The notes under the pieces: generated by a model
Told to the model about the DNA's origin: nothing
Database searches by the model: none
The model's input: only the letters and a program-made list of their open reading frames with translations
Position numbers and translations under genes: made by a program
NCBI RefSeq assembly: GCF_024300645.1
Contig: NZ_CP101291.1
Span: forward strand, 1,798,001-1,862,000
Length of the DNA: 64,000 nt
Direction of reading: 5' to 3'
Source of the DNA: Alteromonas sp. LMIT006
Lineage (GTDB): Bacteria > Pseudomonadota > Gammaproteobacteria > Enterobacterales > Alteromonadaceae
In this document: in pieces, positions 8,593 through 15,525 of the stretch
Position numbering within the stretch: position 1 is the stretch's first letter
Layout of the letters: each line of letters opens with the position of its first letter

Positions 8593-9201
8593 TTACGGCT
8601 TTGAAATCTGGTCACGATGAGCATGTCGCGACCAGATTTTTTCAAGTATGAAATAACATCCGCCAGCAAACGCACCATATACATGGGCCATTGTTGCGAC
8701 AGACGCATTGATGAGTTCTGCCGTAGTTGGGTCTTCAAACAACTGCTCTTGTATCAATTTGATACAAAGGCCAATGAGAAGTAGCCAGCCCGAACGACGG
8801 TGTTTGTAAATATCATGACACGCCCCCCAGACAAATAATCCGTGTAGAGAAGCAGATAAACCGACGTATTGGTCTATATCTGGGCTAAAGCACCATACCA
8901 AGATGCCACTCAGCAGTATGCCAAAACCGATCACACCTAATACATTGCGTTGGTTGTAGTACTCACCATGCAATGCCCACAACAACAATACTCCTGCACT
9001 ATTGAGTAAAAAGTGATTGGTATTGGTATGCCAAAAGGCATGTGTCATTAACCGATACCATTGTCCTTGATTCACGGCATCATGTTGAAAATTGAACGTA
9101 TCAATATTATAAGCAAATGGTACTGAACATATAAAAACAGTAACTATCAGCAAAAGGGGGCTTAGGAGGTGTTGACGATCAATGGGTAGGTGCTTTAACA
9201 T
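8593..9201 (-). CDS. Rhombosortase (rhomboid-like intramembrane serine protease)
   Basis: 202-residue multi-pass membrane protein of the rhomboid superfamily, short as in rhombosortases. Predicted membrane segments lie at about 15-32, 62-78, 88-105, 113-130, 138-152 and 165-188. The Ser/His dyad is Ser116 in GLSASLHGLF and His173 in MAHVYGAFAGG. The HGL after the Ser motif is characteristic of rhombosortases, which process proteins carrying a GlyGly-CTERM tail. The Ser motif reads G-L-S-A rather than the common G-L-S-G. No GlyGly-CTERM substrate is encoded in this window. It is convergent with the S9 peptidase gene. Confidence 0.8.
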   Translation of the reverse strand: MLKHLPIDRQHLLSPLLLIVTVFICSVPFAYNIDTFNFQHDAVNQGQWYRLMTHAFWHTNTNHFLLNSAGVLLLWALHGEYYNQRNVLGVIGFGILLSGILVWCFSPDIDQYVGLSASLHGLFVWGACHDIYKHRRSGWLLLIGLCIKLIQEQLFEDPTTAELINASVATMAHVYGAFAGGCYFILEKIWSRHAHRDQISKP

Positions 9202-9281
9202 TTAGATAACATATTGATGTTTTTGGTATATGATACGCATTGTAATTACATGCGACAAATAATAAAAATTAGGATCCCTAC

Positions 9282-10028
9282 ATGCAACACATCGCCATTG
9301 AACAATATGGGCATATTCTAACGCTTACCATCAATCGCCCAGACAAAAAAAACGCACTCACCAGAGACATGTATTTGAGTCTGGCCAATGCCATCAATTA
9401 CGCCGGACACGATGAGGACGCTAGGGTCATTATTATAAAAGGGACTGATGGTGTATTCACTGCGGGCAATGATATGCATGATTTTATTTCTGCGACTCAG
9501 CAAACCGATGCCGATGTCAATGAAACCGAGCAGTTCATGCGTGCGTTGATGGAATGCGAATTACCAATTATTGCGCAAGTAGAGGGCCTTGCGATTGGAA
9601 TCGGGGCAACGTTATTGCTCCATTGTGATTTTGTTTATTGTTCGCGTAACACTATCTTGAAAACCCCCTTTATCAATTTAGGCCTGGTCCCAGAATATGC
9701 ATCAAGCTACATCATGCCGCGCTTGATGGGACATGTAAAAGCATCTGAGTGGTTGTTGTTAGGGGAATCTGTCACTGCTGAATCCGCGAAAGACATGGGC
9801 ATGGTGAACGAAGTACTAGAAACAGAAGCGCTACAAGCAAAAGTCATGCAAACGGCGCAAAAACTCGCAGACCTGCCACAAGCGGCACTCAGACAATCTA
9901 AGCGATTAATGAAAGCGAATACCATCGCGGTGAAAGATCATATGTACGCTGAGCTCAAAATTTTTATTGCGGCAATGCAGTCCGAAGAGGCTAAACAGGC
10001 ATTTGACGCATTTGTACAACGAAGTTAG
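9282..10028 (+). CDS. Enoyl-CoA hydratase/isomerase family protein
   Basis: 248-residue crotonase-fold enzyme. It shows the N-terminal INRPDKKNALT block, the oxyanion-hole segment FTAGNDMHDF (with N-D instead of the more common A-D), and GLAIGIGATLLLHCDFVY. The segment after LGLVPEYASSYIMPRLMG holds the acid/base region of the ECI/PaaG-like subgroup (usual PE-x-x-S-S). It probably acts on CoA thioesters in fatty-acid or aromatic degradation as hydratase or delta3-delta2 isomerase; the exact reaction is not determined. Its last 4 bases overlap a small minus-strand lipoprotein gene. Confidence 0.88.
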   Translation: MQHIAIEQYGHILTLTINRPDKKNALTRDMYLSLANAINYAGHDEDARVIIIKGTDGVFTAGNDMHDFISATQQTDADVNETEQFMRALMECELPIIAQVEGLAIGIGATLLLHCDFVYCSRNTILKTPFINLGLVPEYASSYIMPRLMGHVKASEWLLLGESVTAESAKDMGMVNEVLETEALQAKVMQTAQKLADLPQAALRQSKRLMKANTIAVKDHMYAELKIFIAAMQSEEAKQAFDAFVQRS

Positions 10029-10120
10029 AAATATGATTTAAAGCTACCGCCTTCGTTGTCACCGCAACCAACAGCCAACACCAATACCGCACAAGCAGCC
10101 CATAATTTAATTAATTTCAT
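10025..10120 (-). CDS. Very small lipoprotein (31 residues)
   Basis: An open frame on the minus strand encoding MKLIKLWAACAVLVLAVGC followed by GDNEGGSFKSYF and TAA. Lys-rich start, hydrophobic core and an LAVGC lipobox (Cys19) make a complete lipoprotein signal, leaving a 13-residue mature peptide. An in-frame ATG five codons upstream (10135) would give 36 residues. An AAGG lies directly against the 10120 ATG. The frame begins just after the cysK terminator T tract, so it may be expressed by readthrough from cysK. Function unknown; too small for homology by eye. Confidence 0.6.
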   Translation of the reverse strand: MKLIKLWAACAVLVLAVGCGDNEGGSFKSYF

Positions 10121-10137
10121 CCTTGTTTTATCCATAA

Positions 10138-10165
10138 AAAAAGGGAAGTAAATACTTCCCTTTTT
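10138..10165. terminator. Bidirectional intrinsic terminator downstream of cysK
   Basis: 12-bp stem (aaaaagggaagt / acttcccttttt) around a 4-base loop, A-rich on one side and T-rich on the other, so it can work on both strands. On the minus strand seven T follow cysK. Confidence 0.8.
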
Positions 10166-10182
10166 ATCGACAGAAATATAAA

Positions 10183-11148
10183 TTACTGAACTTCTTCTAG
10201 GTCGCTGAACTCACCCGCAAACATTGGGCTAGATAAATAACGCTCGGTACCAGAAGCCAAAATAACAACAACAACTTTGTCTTTATTTTCTGGTCGTTCT
10301 GCATAACGCTTCGCCGCAACAACGGCTGCTCCAGAAGAAATACCCGCTAGAATACCTTCTTCTTTCATTAGGCGCTTGGCCATTTCCATACATTCTTCGT
10401 TTGAAACTTGCTCCACTTCATCGACCAAATCCAAATCTAGGTTTCCAGGAATAAAGCCTGCACCAATACCTTGGATTTTGTGTGGGCCTGGAGTAAGCTC
10501 TTCACCCGCTTTGGCTTGAGTAATCACTGGTGAGTCAGTTGGTTCTACGGCAACGGTAGTAATCGCTTTACCTTGCACTTCTTTGATGTAGCGAGAAACA
10601 CCAGAGATCGTACCGCCAGTCCCTACACCAGCAACAAATGCATCAATAGTACCGTCAGTGTCATTCCAAATTTCAGGCCCTGTAGTCTTCAAGTGAATTT
10701 CAGGGTTCGCTGGATTATCGAACTGTTGCAATAACACGAATTTTTCTGGATCCGTTGCAACAATTTCTTGAGCAGCAGCAACTGCACCTTTCATGCCTTT
10801 AGCTGGTTCAGTTAATACGAGCTTCGCGCCAAGTGATTTGAGTAGTTTACGACGCTCTAAAGACATCGAGCTAGGCATAGTCAAGGTAAGAGGGTAACCC
10901 TTGGCTGCAGCAACAAACGCTAAAGCAATACCAGTGTTACCTGAAGTTGGCTCAACCAGCTCTTTTCCTTCAGTTAACACGCCACGTTTCTCTGCATCCC
11001 AAATCATATTTGCGCCAATACGACATTTGACAGAGAAAGAAGGATTTCGTGATTCGATTTTTGCATAAACGTTACCGCTGGTTACGCGGTTTAGTTTTAC
11101 AAGTGGAGTATTACCAATGGCCAAAGCGTTATCGTCAAATACGCGCAT
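10183..11148 (-). CDS. cysK: Cysteine synthase A (O-acetylserine sulfhydrylase)
   Basis: 321-residue PLP enzyme making L-cysteine from O-acetylserine and sulfide in the cytosol, close to E. coli CysK length (323). The PLP lysine is Lys41 in [11 protein letters not shown]. The Asn/Ser loop PTSGNTG contacts substrate and phosphate-binding GTGGT is at the expected place ([11 protein letters not shown]). The C-terminal segment [11 protein letters not shown] is typical of the A-type enzyme. It is transcribed alone, divergent from the MoxR gene. The upstream gap contains strong inverted repeats at 11176-11221 that may be an operator. Confidence 0.95.
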   Translation of the reverse strand: MRVFDDNALAIGNTPLVKLNRVTSGNVYAKIESRNPSFSVKCRIGANMIWDAEKRGVLTEGKELVEPTSGNTGIALAFVAAAKGYPLTLTMPSSMSLERRKLLKSLGAKLVLTEPAKGMKGAVAAAQEIVATDPEKFVLLQQFDNPANPEIHLKTTGPEIWNDTDGTIDAFVAGVGTGGTISGVSRYIKEVQGKAITTVAVEPTDSPVITQAKAGEELTPGPHKIQGIGAGFIPGNLDLDLVDEVEQVSNEECMEMAKRLMKEEGILAGISSGAAVVAAKRYAERPENKDKVVVVILASGTERYLSSPMFAGEFSDLEEVQ

Positions 11149-11175
11149 AATGATTCCTTTTGTGGTTTGTGTCGG

Positions 11176-11221
11176 CCTAAATGCTCATTGGCTATTTAGG
11201 TATATTATTCAGTTATACCTA
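11176..11221. promoter_or_regulatory. Nested inverted repeats upstream of cysK, candidate operator
   Basis: An 8-bp perfect inverted repeat TAGGTATA (11197-11204) / TATACCTA (11214-11221) with a 9-base spacer. It is overlapped by a second one, CCTAAAT (11176-11182) / ATTTAGG (11194-11200). It lies 28-73 bp before the cysK ATG among AT-rich -10-like hexamers. The layout suggests a dimeric repressor site controlling cysK; which regulator is unknown. An RNA hairpin in the cysK leader is the alternative. Confidence 0.45.
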
Positions 11222-11309
11222 TATAATTTATCACAGCGTTGTTTTTTTAAAGTACTCTTTCGTTATAAGATAGACGCATTAACAATAAAATTACAATCTT
11301 GAGGCGGAT

Positions 11310-12146
11310 ATGAAGTTTACTGGAACAGATAATTACATTGCGAGTGACGAATTACAACTTGCGGTTAACGCTGCCATGCTCTTGGAAAAACCGTTATTAG
11401 TAAAAGGCGAACCGGGAACAGGGAAAACCATGCTCGCGGAACAATTAGCTCAAGCGATGGATGCAGAGTTGTTTCAATGGCATATCAAATCTACGACTAA
11501 GGCTGTACAAGGCTTATATGAATACGATGCGGTGTCTCGCTTACGCGATTCACAGCTCGGTGATGACAAGGTGCATGATATTGCTAACTACATCAAAAAA
11601 GGCCCATTGTGGTGTGCATTCACAAGTAGCAAGCGCAGTATTTTATTGATTGATGAGATAGATAAAGCGGATATCGAGTTTCCCAATGACTTGTTGTTAG
11701 AACTGGATAAAATGTCTTTTTATGTGCCTGAGACGCAAGAATGGGTGAGTGCGCAGCAACGTCCGATAGTTATTATTACCTCTAATAACGAAAAAGAGCT
11801 GCCTGATGCGTTTTTGAGGCGCTGCTTTTTTCATTACATCAAATTTCCAACTGCAGATGAGCTTAAACGCATTGTCGATGTGCATTTTCCGAATCTCAAG
11901 CCACGCTTATTAGAAACCGCCTTGGAACGTTTTTTTGCGGTTCGAGACGTACCGGGCATCAAGAAAAAACCTTCCACTTCAGAGCTGATTGATTGGCTAA
12001 AACTTCTCGTAGCAGAAGACATTCCTTTGGAGGTGTTACAAAACAAAGATAACGCAAATGCAATGCCCCCATTATACGGGGCGTTACTCAAAAACGAACA
12101 GGATATGCATTTGTTTGAAAAGCTCTTATTTATGGCCCGTCGCTAA
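11310..12146 (+). CDS. MoxR family AAA+ ATPase
   Basis: 278-residue AAA+ ATPase of the MoxR group, chaperone-like factors that act with VWA-domain proteins to mature or activate other enzymes. Walker A is residues 33-40 (GEPGTGKT) and Walker B 111-116 (ILLIDEID). The sensor-1 Asn is in VIITSNNEKELPDAFLRRC, which also supplies the Arg finger. A GAGGCGG ribosome site precedes the ATG. The next gene, 14 bp downstream, encodes the VWA partner. The pair is of the kind found with carbon-monoxide dehydrogenase (CoxD/CoxE-like), but no dehydrogenase lies nearby, so the client is unknown. Confidence 0.88.
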   Translation: MKFTGTDNYIASDELQLAVNAAMLLEKPLLVKGEPGTGKTMLAEQLAQAMDAELFQWHIKSTTKAVQGLYEYDAVSRLRDSQLGDDKVHDIANYIKKGPLWCAFTSSKRSILLIDEIDKADIEFPNDLLLELDKMSFYVPETQEWVSAQQRPIVIITSNNEKELPDAFLRRCFFHYIKFPTADELKRIVDVHFPNLKPRLLETALERFFAVRDVPGIKKKPSTSELIDWLKLLVAEDIPLEVLQNKDNANAMPPLYGALLKNEQDMHLFEKLLFMARR

Positions 12147-12160
12147 ATGGAGTTTTCGGC

Positions 12161-13336
12161 ATGTTGATTGAGTTTTTTCTCACCTTAAAACAATATCAAG
12201 TACCGGTGTCACTGCGAGAGCATTTGGATTTGCTGGATGCGCTCGACAAGGAGGTTGTCTATGCTGATTGGGAAGCTTTTTATCAGGTTTCGCGTTTGAT
12301 TTTGGTTAAGGACGAAGCGCATTTTGACAAGTTTGATCGAGCTTTTGCACATTATTTTGAGGGAGTCAGTCAGCTCGAACTCTTTAGTGATGAATTACCT
12401 GCTGACTGGCTGCGCAAAGAGATTGAAAAGCGTTTATCACAAGAAGAACGAGACAAAATCGAAAAGCTAGGCGGTTTAGATAAGTTGATGGAAACCCTTA
12501 AAGAGCGTCTTGCCGAGCAACAAAAGCGCCATCAAGGTGGCAATAAATGGGTTGGTACGGGAGGGATGTCTCCGTTCGGTGCGTATGGAGATAATCCAGA
12601 AGGGATCCGAATCGGACAAGATAAAAATCGCAATTTCTCAGCAGTAAAAGTGTGGGATAAACGCGAATTCAAAAACCTCTCCAATGATGAACGCCTTTCA
12701 TCTCGGAATATGCAAGTGGCGTTGCGTAAGTTGCGCCGGTTTGCACGAACTGGCGCTGCCGAAGAACTCGATATTGATGATACCATTGGCGCGACAGCAA
12801 AAAGCGCTGGTCTATTGGACTTGAAGATGCGTCCTGAAAGACATAACGCGGTAAAAGTGATTATGTTCTTTGACGTGGGTGGTTCGATGGATATGCATAT
12901 TCAGCAGATTGAAGAACTGTTTTCGGCAGTGCATGCAGAGTTCAAACATCTGCGATATTTTTATTTTCACAATTGCGTCTATGAAGGAGTATGGGAAGAC
13001 AACTCTCGTCGGCGTAATGTCTTATCAATATATGAAATTTTGCGAACGTATGGTAAGGATTACAAATGTATTTTCGTTGGTGATGCGACCATGGGACCTT
13101 ATGAAATCACTTATCCTGGTGGCAGCGTTGAGCATTGGAATGAGCAAACCGGTGAATTCTGGTTACGATTGTTATTAAATCACTTTACCCATAGCATTTG
13201 GTTAAATCCACAACCTCACACGTATTGGGAATATCATCATTCAATAGATATTATTCGCGATATTATTGATGACAAAATGTATCCGTTAACGCTGGACGGT
13301 CTGGGGCAGGGGATTGCAAAGCTGTTACAAAAGTGA
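12161..13336 (+). CDS. VWA domain-containing CoxE-like protein
   Basis: 391-residue protein, partner of the adjacent MoxR ATPase. The N-terminal ~130 residues are helical with a charged stretch (residues ~88-125). The C-terminal von Willebrand A domain starts near 230. The metal-ion site reads D238-V-G-G-S242 rather than the canonical D-x-S-x-S; this DxGGS form is recurrent in CoxE-like proteins. A later Thr or Asp ligand is plausible around VGDATMGPYE. No signal peptide or membrane segment is seen, so it is cytosolic. The VWA protein likely bridges the ATPase and its client. A hairpin follows 22 bp after the stop. Confidence 0.82.
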   Translation: MLIEFFLTLKQYQVPVSLREHLDLLDALDKEVVYADWEAFYQVSRLILVKDEAHFDKFDRAFAHYFEGVSQLELFSDELPADWLRKEIEKRLSQEERDKIEKLGGLDKLMETLKERLAEQQKRHQGGNKWVGTGGMSPFGAYGDNPEGIRIGQDKNRNFSAVKVWDKREFKNLSNDERLSSRNMQVALRKLRRFARTGAAEELDIDDTIGATAKSAGLLDLKMRPERHNAVKVIMFFDVGGSMDMHIQQIEELFSAVHAEFKHLRYFYFHNCVYEGVWEDNSRRRNVLSIYEILRTYGKDYKCIFVGDATMGPYEITYPGGSVEHWNEQTGEFWLRLLLNHFTHSIWLNPQPHTYWEYHHSIDIIRDIIDDKMYPLTLDGLGQGIAKLLQK

Positions 13337-13358
13337 GCTATTTTTCGCTTACATTGAT

Positions 13359-13404
13359 GCGTTTTCCAGTAGCGTTTATGGATACTTTGATACCTGTAAA
13401 ACGC
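13359..13404 (+). terminator. Hairpin after the VWA gene, possible weak terminator
   Basis: Inverted repeat GCGTTTTCCAG / CTGTAAAACGC (10 of 11 pair) with a 24-base loop, 22 bp after the VWA stop codon. No T run follows, so termination is doubtful. The rest of the AT-rich gap 13405-13560 shows no clear promoter for the downstream peptide gene. Confidence 0.35.
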
Positions 13405-13576
13405 TCTACTCTTAAATAAAATCTAATACATTCAATTGCATGTGAAAACTGTACTGTTTAGTTTTTTATACATGTTGTATTTTTGCTCCTGAGTTACCTG
13501 TTTTCATTCTTTGCTAAGTACATCGTTAAATGGGTGACTCTTTTTGTCTATTAAACAGTAAACTTTGGAGATAATT

Positions 13577-13843
13577 ATGATTCAAATCTCACTAGAACAA
13601 TCTCGGAATGTTGTTGGTGGTTCAAATCCTGGAACAAGACGGAGAAATGCTAGAGGGTCTATAGGCAATGATCCTATTTCAAACACTACAGCTATGAATA
13701 TAGGTGCTGGGCTGGGTGCATTTGGTACGATTATTGGTGTTATCCCAACTCCAATTACCTTTGGGATCGGCAGAGTACTGCAAATTGCGGGGGCAGCCGT
13801 TACAGCAGGTGCGTTAGGCGATGGGCTAAAAGATAGTCAGTAA
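13577..13843 (+). CDS. Candidate double-glycine-leader bacteriocin/microcin precursor
   Basis: 88 residues from the ATG at 13577, chosen because GGAG sits 6 bases upstream; the longer frame from a TTG at 13565 lacks this. Residues 1-15 (MIQISLEQSRNVVGG) resemble leaders cut by C39-type ABC exporters: Ile at -12, Ser at -11, Val at -4, Gly-Gly at -2/-1, but Ser instead of a hydrophobic residue at -7. The mature 73 residues would start with a cationic segment containing an RRR run. They then have a Gly/Ala-rich hydrophobic stretch (residues ~45-83) with small-residue spacing (GAGLGAFG, GIGRVLQIAGAAV), typical of pore-forming class II bacteriocins. Family not recognised; no exporter is nearby. 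Confidence 0.55.
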   Translation: MIQISLEQSRNVVGGSNPGTRRRNARGSIGNDPISNTTAMNIGAGLGAFGTIIGVIPTPITFGIGRVLQIAGAAVTAGALGDGLKDSQ

Positions 13844-13849
13844 TTTATG

Positions 13850-13886
13850 TCACTCTGTGTCTACACTTAGTAGAGTGAGGCACTCT
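13850..13886 (+). other. Alternating hairpin elements between the peptide gene and its partner
   Basis: CACTCT (13851-13856), AGAGTG (13872-13877) and CACTCT (13881-13886) follow one another. The middle element can pair with either neighbour, giving two mutually exclusive hairpins, the second followed by TTAATTT. This could tune expression of the downstream gene, or be chance in a short AT-rich gap. Confidence 0.3.
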
Positions 13887-13908
13887 TAATTTATAGAGGA
13901 ATTAAAGT

Positions 13909-14142
13909 ATGTATATTGCACTTACTGTTGTTGCTTACATATCAATTGCTTATGGCATTAGTTTAAATGAAACAATCATGGGTATAAACAATAATGTATT
14001 TAAACTTGTGCTACTGATAGTTGCGCCGATGGATGTGTATTTTAGAGTACAACGAGAAGTTAGAAATATTGAAGCTAAATATCAAGCGTCAAATCCGACA
14101 GAGCCACAGTACAACAAGGTAAAATCTCGTCATCATCAATAA
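13909..14142 (+). CDS. Small membrane protein, candidate immunity partner
   Basis: 77 residues with a clear AGAGGA ribosome site 8 bases before the ATG. Two hydrophobic segments (about 2-19 and 30-42) are followed by a charged, soluble tail (VQREVRNIEAKYQ). Its size, position 65 bp after the candidate bacteriocin gene and membrane character fit a bacteriocin immunity protein, but no family was recognised. The last ~22 codons run antisense into the 3' end of yfaE, so the present C-terminus may be a recent extension. If the upstream gene is not a bacteriocin, this is simply a hypothetical small membrane protein. Confidence 0.5.
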   Translation: MYIALTVVAYISIAYGISLNETIMGINNNVFKLVLLIVAPMDVYFRVQREVRNIEAKYQASNPTEPQYNKVKSRHHQ

Positions 14143-14338
14143 AAGCAAGGGGGTCAGTTGTGTAGTCGACCTCTCCAGAAATGATCTTACAACGACAGGC
14201 ACCACAAAATCCTTCTCGACAATGATATTCAATCGCGATGTTATGCGCTTCAAGGTCGTCTAGTAATGTGTCTTTAGAAGTAGAAAAGGCTGTGCCGTCA
14301 CGCAATGTCACAACACAACCTTTTGTCGAATTACTCAT
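14075..14338 (-). CDS. yfaE: Class I ribonucleotide reductase maintenance ferredoxin YfaE
   Basis: 87-residue plant-type [2Fe-2S] ferredoxin that helps assemble and maintain the diferric-tyrosyl cofactor of NrdB. Cluster cysteines are in HCREGFCGACRC (C-x4-C-x2-C) and the fourth in ILPCCTV. The length and the end shortly after DEILPCC match YfaE. It is the third gene of nrdA-nrdB-yfaE, 6 bp after nrdB. Its final 68 bp overlap the convergent small membrane protein gene. Confidence 0.9.
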   Translation of the reverse strand: MSNSTKGCVVTLRDGTAFSTSKDTLLDDLEAHNIAIEYHCREGFCGACRCKIISGEVDYTTDPLAFIDDDEILPCCTVALSDLTLDI

Positions 14339-14344
14339 AAAGGA

Positions 14345-15475
14345 TCAGAGTTCAAACTCGTCGAAGTCTTCTGCCGATACTTCTGAATCGATTTGACCAA
14401 CCAGATAAGAGCTTATTTCTGCTTCTTGTGGAGCAACTTGCACATTATCGGAATGTAGATAGTTGTTCATCCAAGGCAAAGGATTAGAGCTGATGTCGAA
14501 AGGCTGGCCTAGACCAATCGCAGCCATACGCTGATTCGCAATATATTCTACGTATTGGCATAAAATCTCTTCGTTTAAGCCAATCATCGAGCCGTTCGCG
14601 AACAGATAGGCTGCCCATTGCTTTTCTTGCTCAACCGCTTTTAAAAATATTGCGCGAGCTTCTGCTTCACATTCTTTGGCAATTTCAGCCATTTCTGGAT
14701 CATCTTTACCTTTGGCCCATAAGTTCAAAATGTGCTGAGTAGAGGTGAGATGTAAGTTCTCATCGCGCGCAATTAGGCGAATGATTTTGGAGTTACCTTC
14801 CATGAGTTCACGTTCTGCGAACGCAAAGGTACAAGCAAAGGACACATAAAAACGAATCGCTTCTAAGGCATTCACCGAGTTCATGCACAAATAAAGTTTT
14901 TTCTTTAGTTCACGCATGTTGATGGTAATTGACTCACCATTGATATCATGTGTGCCTTCACCGTGCGTTTGCCAAACTTGTGTGGCAAAAATCAAGTCAT
15001 CATAATATCTTGAAATGTCCGTCGCACGCTGTTTGATTTGTTCATTATCCACGATGTCGCCGAACACAGAAGATGGATCAGTAAACAAATTACGCAAAAT
15101 ATGGGTGTATGAGCGCGAATGAATGGTCTCAAAGAACGACCAGGTTTCGACCCAGGTTTCCAATTCAGGAATAGAAATAATCGGTAAGAACGCAATGTTT
15201 GGGCTGCGACCTTGTACCGAATCTAATAGTGTTTGGTACTTTAGGTTCGAGATGAAGATATGCTTTTCAGCTTCACTCAGCGCTTGGAAATCCGCTCTGT
15301 CCTTGCTGACATCAACTTCTTCTGGTCGCCAGAAAAACGAAATCTGCTTTTCGATCAGCTTTTCAAAGATTGCGTGTTTTTGTTGATCATAACGCGCCAC
15401 GTTGACTGGATTACCAAAAAACATGGGCTCGGCCATAAAATCGTTATTTTCTTGATTAAATGTTGTGTATCTCAT
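14345..15475 (-). CDS. nrdB: Ribonucleoside-diphosphate reductase class Ia beta subunit
   Basis: 376-residue R2 subunit, the same length class as E. coli NrdB (376). It carries the diiron centre and the stable tyrosyl radical. Radical-site block [14 protein letters not shown] gives E-x-x-H and the radical Tyr. Other diiron ligands lie in the RELMEGN and RDENLHLT helices (E and ExxH). The C-terminal tail [12 protein letters not shown] ends in acidic and hydrophobic residues used to bind NrdA. It lies 50 bp after nrdA and 6 bp before yfaE. Confidence 0.96.
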   Translation of the reverse strand: MRYTTFNQENNDFMAEPMFFGNPVNVARYDQQKHAIFEKLIEKQISFFWRPEEVDVSKDRADFQALSEAEKHIFISNLKYQTLLDSVQGRSPNIAFLPIISIPELETWVETWSFFETIHSRSYTHILRNLFTDPSSVFGDIVDNEQIKQRATDISRYYDDLIFATQVWQTHGEGTHDINGESITINMRELKKKLYLCMNSVNALEAIRFYVSFACTFAFAERELMEGNSKIIRLIARDENLHLTSTQHILNLWAKGKDDPEMAEIAKECEAEARAIFLKAVEQEKQWAAYLFANGSMIGLNEEILCQYVEYIANQRMAAIGLGQPFDISSNPLPWMNNYLHSDNVQVAPQEAEISSYLVGQIDSEVSAEDFDEFEL

Positions 15476-15525
15476 GTGATAGTACTTCTTAGTTTATCGT
15501 TATCGTTGAAGCATGCAGACGCGTG

